A stretch of DNA of 64,000 nucleotides from Acidobacteriota bacterium. Lineage in GTDB: Bacteria; Acidobacteriota; Terriglobia; Terriglobales; Acidobacteriaceae. This document shows, piece after piece, positions 36,644 through 43,565 of this stretch. The position numbers were made by a program, and so were the translations under genes. Below the pieces are notes generated by a model. It saw only the letters and a list, made by a program, of their open reading frames with translations, searched no databases and was not told the DNA's origin. Location: contig JAJZIJ010000006.1 in NCBI GenBank assembly GCA_021810625.1, positions 1-64,000 on the forward strand. Direction: 5' to 3'. Each line of letters opens with the position of its first letter. Position 1 is the stretch's first letter.

Positions 36644-36826
36644 ATGCCAACAGCGCAAAAAAAACCAGAAGGCGCGCTGTATTCATACGATTTTCAACAA
36701 ATTCATCTTATGTTCACGTTCTATTTCCCGGGCGTTCATCTTGGGCTGCCATCCTCGTAGGCAGTGCGGGGACTCTGCTGCCTACGGCAGGATTCCGGCG
36801 CTGGAGATCGACAAGTGAGAGGCCCA

Positions 36827-38653
36827 ATGAAGAATTTTCGACCCAATACGCTACAAGCTCTGCTTCTAGCCTGCTGTGTAACCGTTGTCCCCGCCGCAAG
36901 CCGCATCGCGCTTGCCCAGTCCAGCAGCACGAACCAGTCTGGCAACACGACGACGGCACACAAGAAGGCAGCCGCAGACAAGAACCCAAGCGTCGAATCG
37001 CAGATCGAACAGATGCGCCAGCAGTTCCAAACCCAGATCGACCAGTTGAAGCAACAGGTCATCGAGAGTAACCAGAAGTTGCAGCAGGCCCAGAGCGCAG
37101 CAGCGCAGGCGCAACAAGCCGCCACGCAGGCCCAGTCGCAGGCGCAAACCGCTGCCCAGACCAACGCGCAGAGCAAAACCGCCGTAACCGGCCTGAAGCG
37201 GGACATGCAGAACCTCAAAACCGATGCGGCGCAAATGAAAGCGGACATCACATCTGTCCGGCAAAATGACGAGGGGATGCGCGAAAACTATGCGAATCCC
37301 ATCGCCATGAAATACAAGGATGTCTACATTACACCGGGAGGCTTCCTGGCGGCTGAAACTGTGGATCGCCAGCGAGCCACAGGCGGCGGGCTGAACACTC
37401 CGTTCAACTCCATCCCGTTCAGCGGTTCTGCGCTTGGGCACCAAAATGAATTTGTTGCCACGGGCCGTCAGTCGCGCATCACCCTTCTTGCAGAAGGAAA
37501 ATATCCCACAGCCACCATCGGCGGCTACTACGAGGCTGACTTTCTGTCGGCTGGCACCACCTCCAACAACAATGAGAGCAACAGCTACACACTCCGGCAA
37601 CGCCAGATGTGGGCGCGCTATCAGAATACCGGCGGCCTCACCGTGGTTGGCGGACAAATGTGGTCGTTCCTGACTCTCGATACGGTAGGCATGGAGAACC
37701 GCTACGAGGCGATTCCACTCACCATTGACCCGCAGTACGTACCGGGCTTTATCTGGACGCGGCAGTATGGATTTCGCGTCTATCAAAATTTATTCCATAA
37801 AAAAGCCTTCGTCGGTGTCGCGCTGGAAAATCCGCAGACAACGTTTGGCGGCCAAGGATTCAGCAACAACTTTGTTCTTGGCACGGCAGGAAATCCTGGC
37901 GGTCTGCTCAATCCAGCGACCAATTACTCCATCAACATGGCCCCGGATGTGATTGCCAAAGTGGCCGTCGAGCCGGGGTTTGGGCATTATGAAGTGGCAG
38001 GCATTGCCACCTTTCTGCGCGACCGCGTGTATCCGAACGCCAGCCCCGTGAATCCTGCGAGCGCAGTCGGCGCATATAACGACTCCAAAGTCGCCGGTGG
38101 CGTCGAGGCTGCCGCATGGCTGCCTTTCCATAAGGGGTTGTACGACTTTGGACTGCGCGGCCTGTACGGTCAAAGTGTTGGCCGCTACGGTGCGGGCGGT
38201 TTGCCCGATACAACCGTTCATCCGAACGGGACGCTGGCGCCGTTACACAATGTCGTCGCGTTATTTTCTGCAGAACTCCATCCTGGAAAATGGGACTTGT
38301 ATGAGTACTACGGCGGTGACTATGCTGGTCGCGCCGCGTATATAAACGCAGCCGGAAAGCCGGTTGGCTATGGTTCTCCTCTGTTCGACAACAGTGGTTG
38401 CGAAACGGAGACGGTTCCCAGTTCTTCGCCCTATGGCCCCGGCGGTCAGGCAAATTGCGCCAATGACACCCGCGCCATCATCAACGAAACGGCTGGATTC
38501 TGGTACAACTTCTATCGCGGGGGCAAAGGCAAGCTGGTCTTCGGTATGCAGTACAACTACGCGCAGCGCAAGCTCTGGGCGGGACTCGGCGGCATACAGC
38601 CGGAGGCCAATGACAATATGTTCTGGACTTCGTTCCGCTATTACATCCCTTAA
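36827..38653 (+). CDS. Outer-membrane porin with N-terminal coiled coil (DcaP-like)
   Basis: 608 aa from the ATG at 36827, after GAGAGG. Signal peptide to about residue 31. Residues 48-145 form a long Gln/Ala-rich coiled coil (QIEQMRQQFQTQIDQLKQQV and a run of AQAQ repeats), then a beta-barrel of about 430 residues with typical strand patterns (RQSRITLLAEGKYPTATIGG) ending in the aromatic FRYYIP. The coiled coil could span the periplasm and touch peptidoglycan, as in DcaP-type trimeric porins. It has its own terminator, so it is a separate transcript from the efflux operon. Confidence 0.82.
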   Translation: MKNFRPNTLQALLLACCVTVVPAASRIALAQSSSTNQSGNTTTAHKKAAADKNPSVESQIEQMRQQFQTQIDQLKQQVIESNQKLQQAQSAAAQAQQAATQAQSQAQTAAQTNAQSKTAVTGLKRDMQNLKTDAAQMKADITSVRQNDEGMRENYANPIAMKYKDVYITPGGFLAAETVDRQRATGGGLNTPFNSIPFSGSALGHQNEFVATGRQSRITLLAEGKYPTATIGGYYEADFLSAGTTSNNNESNSYTLRQRQMWARYQNTGGLTVVGGQMWSFLTLDTVGMENRYEAIPLTIDPQYVPGFIWTRQYGFRVYQNLFHKKAFVGVALENPQTTFGGQGFSNNFVLGTAGNPGGLLNPATNYSINMAPDVIAKVAVEPGFGHYEVAGIATFLRDRVYPNASPVNPASAVGAYNDSKVAGGVEAAAWLPFHKGLYDFGLRGLYGQSVGRYGAGGLPDTTVHPNGTLAPLHNVVALFSAELHPGKWDLYEYYGGDYAGRAAYINAAGKPVGYGSPLFDNSGCETETVPSSSPYGPGGQANCANDTRAIINETAGFWYNFYRGGKGKLVFGMQYNYAQRKLWAGLGGIQPEANDNMFWTSFRYYIP

Positions 38654-38667
38654 GTCAGTAACCAGCA

Positions 38668-38718
38668 AGAGAACCAGCGGGAGCGGATACTTTCACTCCT
38701 CTCGCTGGTTCTCTTTTT
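38668..38718 (+). terminator. Rho-independent terminator of the porin gene
   Basis: A 16-bp stem (38668-38683 with 38699-38714) with one mismatch and a 15-nt loop, followed by TTTTTC. It starts 15 nt after the porin stop. Confidence 0.8.
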
Positions 38719-38818
38719 CATTGTGCTTCCGGCAAACCGAATGCTTGCGGACGCCGCTTGTCCTTGGCAGACCACGCTTCTCGCTCCATCAGCCTTTTTG
38801 CTTCAAAATCGGGCGCGG

Positions 38819-39295
38819 TTACTTTGCTGGTACCACCATGATCTCGTTGTTTTTCGCGGCTCCCCGGGCTGCCTCATGTTCTTCCTGCACCTTCGCCGAT
38901 ATCCAAACGATGCTCCCTGGCGTGTAGCTTGCGTTCTTTACGGCAGCGCAAAGCATATCGTTGGTGACATAGGCATTGGGGGCTAAACGTAGGATCGCCA
39001 CGCCATGCTTCAGGTTGAATTGAACGCTGGTAACGCCAGGAACTGTCTCCAGGCGATGGACGACTCCGAAGGAAGTAAAGGGTATAGCTACTCCCTTCAC
39101 TTGCACCATCACATCCCCACCCAATGGTAGCGTACTGCCAGTTTTTGAAATCTTGGTGATGGTCGTTTTCGCCTTGGCCGTTTGCGTTGGAACCAGCGCT
39201 TTCGCCGAGGCTGCGGCACACGCGAAGCAGAAAATCAAAGCCGCGATCAGGCACTTTCCTGGCTTACCTTGTGTAAGCCAGTGGATGGATTTCAT
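38819..39295 (-). CDS. Secreted protein with HMA-like fold lacking metal cysteines
   Basis: 158 aa from the ATG at 39295; upstream in-frame starts are discarded because the signal peptide begins with MKSIHWLTQGK. Signal peptide to about residue 32. Residues 63-125 follow a heavy-metal-associated domain pattern: VMVQVKGVAIPFTSFGVVHR, then TVPGVTSVQFNLKHGVAIL, where metal-binding members have GMxCxxC. Here AIPFTSFG replaces it, so no classic CxxC site exists. It probably adopts the ferredoxin-like fold without binding metal by that route. It is the last of three closely spaced minus-strand genes for exported proteins. Confidence 0.65.
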   Translation of the reverse strand: MKSIHWLTQGKPGKCLIAALIFCFACAAASAKALVPTQTAKAKTTITKISKTGSTLPLGGDVMVQVKGVAIPFTSFGVVHRLETVPGVTSVQFNLKHGVAILRLAPNAYVTNDMLCAAVKNASYTPGSIVWISAKVQEEHEAARGAAKNNEIMVVPAK

Positions 39296-39378
39296 GTGTG
39301 TGTTCCTTAACGGTTTAATGTGTAGCCACGTTGAATTCTTATGCAAGCGTGAATCAAAGGAAAATCGCGCCATTCGCG

Positions 39379-40314
39379 CTAAAGATGGTGCCTGGTAAAC
39401 CAGACATGACGATATACCAGGAGTACTCCGTAATTTCTCTCTGGCGAATTTCCATTCACATTCTGATAACCCGGAACCTCTACCACAGTAGCGAATCCCC
39501 AGTTTTTGCCTACGAAACGAATTCCTGGGTCAAACTGCAAAAGTGTCCCGCCACTGTCAATGTTTTGGGTCATTCCCACTAAGCCGAGGGTGGAGCCGCC
39601 TTGCATTGGCATTGACAATTCCTGATCATTTTCGTTCACCAGAAAATTGGTCTCAAACAACAGGAACGTTTCCACGCTGGGGACACCAACATCCTTCAGT
39701 TTCGGCGCGATGCGACGCTGCAAACTGTCATCGGCAAAATAGGAATTTCCCAACTGATAGCCGTGGGATGCAGTGTGATAAACGAATCCGCCATATCCGT
39801 CGATTTCCGTGTCGAGAGTCTGACGAGTAAAAATGATGCCATCCTTTGTTCCCCACGCCCCCGTACTCGGTTGCAAGGTGTAGGGCAGTCGTCCGTAACT
39901 GTCATGCTCGTCGTGCGGCCCAACCGGCACGAGCAGACCACCGAGGGCTGAAAGTCGATTCGTCGTACCAATTCCATCCTGTTCCCAAAAGGTGTAACGC
40001 GACAGAATCGAGAGATCACCAGGCCCCCACGAATGCGGGGTATGAAAGACTGGGTCGGTAAAGGATTGCTGGTTATATTGAATTGGATTTTCTTCCAAAA
40101 TGAAGGCGATGTTGTGGCTCAAGCCGTAAATACTCACACTCTCCGCGTTGAATTCTCGCTTGAACTGGGTTCCCGAATAATAGACCGGTTGCTCACGATA
40201 CGTGATGTCGCCAGCAGAGATTGGAGCCGCAGCGGGAAACGTCATCGGAGCAGCCCACAAACTTGATGATGCAACCATAAGCGAGAAAAAGATGAGACAC
40301 GCCAGAATAATCAA
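39379..40314 (-). CDS. Predicted outer-membrane protein (MetA-type beta-barrel)
   Basis: 311 aa with a signal peptide (about 1-22, ending SSLWA). The mature chain is built of strand-like alternations (YGLSHNIAFILEENPIQYN, LSILSRYTFWEQDG, GYGGFVYHTASHGYQLG) and resembles small barrels annotated as transporter or phenol-degradation MetA-like proteins. The gap to the HMA-like gene is 83 nt and to the TPR-like gene upstream 83 nt. No catalytic motif is visible. Confident as an envelope protein, not as to cargo. Confidence 0.65.
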   Translation of the reverse strand: MIILACLIFFSLMVASSSLWAAPMTFPAAAPISAGDITYREQPVYYSGTQFKREFNAESVSIYGLSHNIAFILEENPIQYNQQSFTDPVFHTPHSWGPGDLSILSRYTFWEQDGIGTTNRLSALGGLLVPVGPHDEHDSYGRLPYTLQPSTGAWGTKDGIIFTRQTLDTEIDGYGGFVYHTASHGYQLGNSYFADDSLQRRIAPKLKDVGVPSVETFLLFETNFLVNENDQELSMPMQGGSTLGLVGMTQNIDSGGTLLQFDPGIRFVGKNWGFATVVEVPGYQNVNGNSPERNYGVLLVYRHVWFTRHHL

Positions 40315-40397
40315 GTTTTTTCACCCCTTCCAACCCAGTATACCAACCAAAATGTACGATTGTTTGCCGCATCGCGGAGGCTCTGCCTCGGAAAAAA

Positions 40398-41252
40398 TTA
40401 TTGAATCTTCGCCAGTTGCCGCGCATACAGCGGGTTGTTGGGAAACTCCGTGGCCAGGGAGTCGAGAATCTGCCGCGCTTTGATCTTGTCCTTGTCGCGC
40501 AGCGCCGCCACAGCCAGAAGCAGCCGGGCAAACGGAGCCAGATAATGCCCCTTGCTGGCGGCCAGATTCATATCTTTTTTCCCAAGAACGACGTTGGTTT
40601 GCGCTCCGGTCAGCTTCAGGAACCATCGAACGGGCGCGGGATTCAATCCAAGAATGTAATTTTCCAGTCCGATGGCAAGGTAGGCATCGTACTCCTGCGG
40701 CGCAACGGCCAGTAATCGGCCCGCATACTTGCTGGCGGCCTTGGTGTATCTCAGCCCGGCAAAATCCCGCTTTTCGATCATCTGGGCATAATCGGCATGG
40801 AGACCGTTGGCCAGCGTTTTTACAAACAACGCGCGCGCATCTTGTGGAGACGCGGCAAGAACCGCATCGGCCAATTGATTGGCCCGATCCAGTTGGCGCT
40901 TAAACGCGACCTTAATGGCTGGATCGGGCGCATTCTTGTTGCGATTTTCAAAGTTGTTATCGTCCGAAAAAAGGTCGATGTCCAGAATGCCCAGGCGAGC
41001 GAATTCCGTAAACAGATAGGCCGCAGCGTCCGAAACCGGCCCCATCGGATCGGCGGGGTGGACTTGCATCCAGATTGCGAATTCGTGATGCGCCTGTGCG
41101 AAATCGAGGTCGTACATGTCGTAAAACCCGCGATCCAGGCCCGTTGGCCCCAAAGCAAACGGATTGGCTGCCGGAGGATTTTCTGCCCACGCAGCCGAAC
41201 CAGACAGAAGGGTCAAACCTGCGATCACGGCAAAAACGCGCAAAATGTACAT
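40398..41252 (-). CDS. Secreted TPR-like protein
   Basis: 284 aa from the ATG at 41252 (MYILRVFAVIAGLT); the open frame from a TTG at 41270 is less likely. Signal peptide to about residue 22. Weak TPR-like helical pairs follow (FYDMYDLDFAQAHHEFAIW, KTLANGLHADYAQMIEKRDF). C-terminal helices (IKARQILDSLATEFPNNPLY) look like a TPR capping pair. It is first in the three-gene run with the barrel and HMA-like proteins, so it may be a periplasmic scaffold for them. A 303-nt divergent gap lies upstream. Confidence 0.65.
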   Translation of the reverse strand: MYILRVFAVIAGLTLLSGSAAWAENPPAANPFALGPTGLDRGFYDMYDLDFAQAHHEFAIWMQVHPADPMGPVSDAAAYLFTEFARLGILDIDLFSDDNNFENRNKNAPDPAIKVAFKRQLDRANQLADAVLAASPQDARALFVKTLANGLHADYAQMIEKRDFAGLRYTKAASKYAGRLLAVAPQEYDAYLAIGLENYILGLNPAPVRWFLKLTGAQTNVVLGKKDMNLAASKGHYLAPFARLLLAVAALRDKDKIKARQILDSLATEFPNNPLYARQLAKIQ

Positions 41253-41437
41253 AGAGTCTTTGGATTCCAAACGCCCATATTCAGAGGTCTGGCAACATCC
41301 ATAAAAATATCATCCCCTGGGATTGCCTTTGTTGGAATTGCCCCTGTCTCGCGTCCAGGCAACAGTTCCGGCGCGCCCCTCCGGTAAGATGGGATGTAAG
41401 GATACATTTTGAACCTGAGGGCGAAGTCTGATCCATT

Positions 41438-41466
41438 GCGTTTTTTCAGAAATTGCGAAAAAACGC
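41438..41466. promoter_or_regulatory. 10-bp dyad in a divergent promoter region
   Basis: GCGTTTTTTC (41438-41447) and GAAAAAACGC (41457-41466) are exact reverse complements 9 nt apart. It lies midway in the 303-nt gap between divergent genes at 41252 and 41556 and could be a shared operator. A smaller ATTCCG/CGGAAT dyad is at 41493-41510. Nothing else is obvious in the gap. Confidence 0.4.
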
Positions 41467-41555
41467 TTGGGCCAGCAACAAAATTCCCTCTGATTCCGTC
41501 TTACCGGAATAGACTCTACTCCATAGAACACGCTTTACGTTAGGAACCCTTAGCT

Positions 41556-42566
41556 TTGCGCCAGAGACTCTGTACCATCGCCGTATCTTCCTTGATTTGC
41601 ATGGCAGCCCATCTTCCCGCGCAGCAACGCGGAGCCGCGCTGCCCGACGCTCCCGACGCATCATCCGTAGCGGCGGCACAGGCTATAGCCGCAGCCAGCG
41701 TGGCATACTCCTCCTCTGTGACATCGGAGGAACCAATCTTTGCGTTGGCCCAGCAAACATCCTCCAGTTCCACGTCGTCCTCGGCACCATCTACAGCGCC
41801 CCCTCCCACAGCGCAAACACCAGCGCCCAGTCCGGCAAAACAAGCTCCTGCAAAACAGGATCAAAACATGATGATGCAGAACACGCCGGGGGGCAGCGGC
41901 AATCGCATTCAATACGCCACGCCCGGAGGTGTACAGCCCAATACGCCGCCTCCGGACTTTGGCCAACAACCCAAGCGAATTCTTGGCCTGATGCCGAACT
42001 TTCGCGCCGTCGGCGCAGATGTCCATCCTCCACCGCCAACGGTGAAAGAGAAATTTAAGATCGCCACCTTCAACAGCTTTGATTACTCCGCATTTGCCTT
42101 TGCAGCGCTGGATGCCTATCCCTTGTATGTCGCAAAGGATTATCCGACGCTGGGCAACGGCTGGGTTGGATATGGCCAATACTACTGGCGCTCGTTTACC
42201 GACAAGGCTGTGGGCAATTACATGACGGACTTTCTTTTCCCAACGATCACGCATGAGGACTCGCGCTACTTCACCCTGGGGCATGGGCGCAAGCTGTACC
42301 GCGCCTACTATGCGCTTTCTCGGCTCTTTATTACTCCCAACGATTCCGGCAGCAATACGTTTAACTTTTCAGAGGTTGTCGGCAAGGGTGTGCAGGCTGG
42401 ACTTGGGAATCTCTACTATCCGGCAACCGGAACCTCCGGAGTCTGGGTCATGACGGAGCAGCGCTGGCTGGAACAACTTGGACGCGATGGCCTGACCAAT
42501 ATCTTCCGCGAATTCTGGCCGGATATCAGCACGCATATCCTACACATGAAACAGGCGAATCCATAG
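41556..42566 (+). CDS. Acidobacterial conserved secreted protein of unknown function
   Basis: 336 aa from a TTG at 41556 with AGGAA 9 nt upstream. The frame has a stop just before it, and the next in-frame ATG at 41601 would cut the signal peptide, so TTG is chosen. Signal peptide to about residue 22, then a Ser/Pro/Ala-rich linker (about 50-100). The conserved part is from about 140: TVKEKFKIATFNSFDYSAFA, FPTITHEDSRYFTLGHG and SEVVGKGVQAGLGNLYYP. I know this family only as uncharacterised acidobacterial protein; the barrel-like pattern of small aromatic-rich strands suggests the outer membrane. Confidence 0.65.
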   Translation: MRQRLCTIAVSSLICMAAHLPAQQRGAALPDAPDASSVAAAQAIAAASVAYSSSVTSEEPIFALAQQTSSSSTSSSAPSTAPPPTAQTPAPSPAKQAPAKQDQNMMMQNTPGGSGNRIQYATPGGVQPNTPPPDFGQQPKRILGLMPNFRAVGADVHPPPPTVKEKFKIATFNSFDYSAFAFAALDAYPLYVAKDYPTLGNGWVGYGQYYWRSFTDKAVGNYMTDFLFPTITHEDSRYFTLGHGRKLYRAYYALSRLFITPNDSGSNTFNFSEVVGKGVQAGLGNLYYPATGTSGVWVMTEQRWLEQLGRDGLTNIFREFWPDISTHILHMKQANP

Positions 42567-42608
42567 AGTCTGTTTGCGGCGGCGCATCGGGCTGTTTAAG
42601 ATGAAGCC

Positions 42609-43565
42609 ATGTTGCGCGTCGGCATTTCTGAAAACATTCCCCCCGCATGGCTGCCCGAATTTCCAGAGCAAGTACAACTCATCCCGCTTGGATATACGTC
42701 AAGTGAAATCCACGAGATTGATTTCTGGATTCCTCCGCTCTATCAAAAATTTGCCGAGCCGCAACATGCGCGACTACGCGGCGTGAAGGTGGTGCAATCC
42801 ATGCTGGCGGGCGTGGATTGGATGCTGCCGTGGGTACGGCCCGGAGTCACGCTCTGCGATGGACAGGGTCTGCATGATGTTTCTACTGCGGAGTGGGTGG
42901 TGGGCGGTATTCTCAGCGCATATAAACGGTTTCCAGAATTTCGCGACCGCCAGCGGGAGGAGTTCTGGGACGGCCAACTGGTCGGCGGAAAATTTCCCGA
43001 CAATCAGGAGCCTCCGCCCTATCGCGTTCTTGGCGAGGAACTGTCTGGCAAAACGGTGCTGATTATTGGCTATGGCAGAATTGGCATCGCAATCGAAACG
43101 CGCCTGAAGGCTTTGGAAGTGGATATTTTGCGCGTGGCCCGGTCGGCGCGGCCCGGCGTGTCTCCGGTTTCCGATCTGCCCGCGCTTCTGCCGCAGGCCG
43201 ACATCGTTGTCCTGATTATTCCACTGACAACGGAGACACGCGGCATGATGAATGCCTCCCTGTTCGCGCGCATGAAGCCCGGAGCCTTGCTGGTCAATGC
43301 AGCGCGCGGGCCTGTCGTCGATACGGACGCACTGCTGCAAGCGCTCTGCGCGCATCGCATCCACGCCGTACTGGACGTGACCGACCCAGAGCCGCTACCC
43401 AAAGGCCACCCGCTCTGGGCTGCGCCAAACTGTTTTCTCACGCCGCATGTGGCTGGCTCCACGCCCGGATTTTTCATTCGCGGCTACCGCTTCGCCGCAG
43501 AACAAATGCGGCGGTATCTGGCCGGGGAACCGTTGCGGAATATCGTGAACGCGCAGGGTTATTAG
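42609..43565 (+). CDS. D-isomer-specific 2-hydroxyacid dehydrogenase (NAD-dependent)
   Basis: 318 aa. The NAD-binding Rossmann motif is IGYGRIG at about 155-161. Catalytic residues are in place: Arg in NAARGPVVD, Glu in DVTDPEPLP and His in TPHVAGST. The N-terminal substrate domain is short, as in phosphoglycerate dehydrogenase- and glyoxylate reductase-like members. It interconverts a 2-keto acid and a D-2-hydroxy acid. Its 3' end overlaps the convergent FAD/Fe-S gene by 4 nt, which suggests related metabolism but is not proof. Confidence 0.9.
   Translation: MLRVGISENIPPAWLPEFPEQVQLIPLGYTSSEIHEIDFWIPPLYQKFAEPQHARLRGVKVVQSMLAGVDWMLPWVRPGVTLCDGQGLHDVSTAEWVVGGILSAYKRFPEFRDRQREEFWDGQLVGGKFPDNQEPPPYRVLGEELSGKTVLIIGYGRIGIAIETRLKALEVDILRVARSARPGVSPVSDLPALLPQADIVVLIIPLTTETRGMMNASLFARMKPGALLVNAARGPVVDTDALLQALCAHRIHAVLDVTDPEPLPKGHPLWAAPNCFLTPHVAGSTPGFFIRGYRFAAEQMRRYLAGEPLRNIVNAQGY

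Noticed and set aside
36866-37786. Open frame of 306 codons opposite the porin gene
   Set aside because: Reverse of the Gln/Ala coiled-coil coding region, which gives a leucine-rich shadow.
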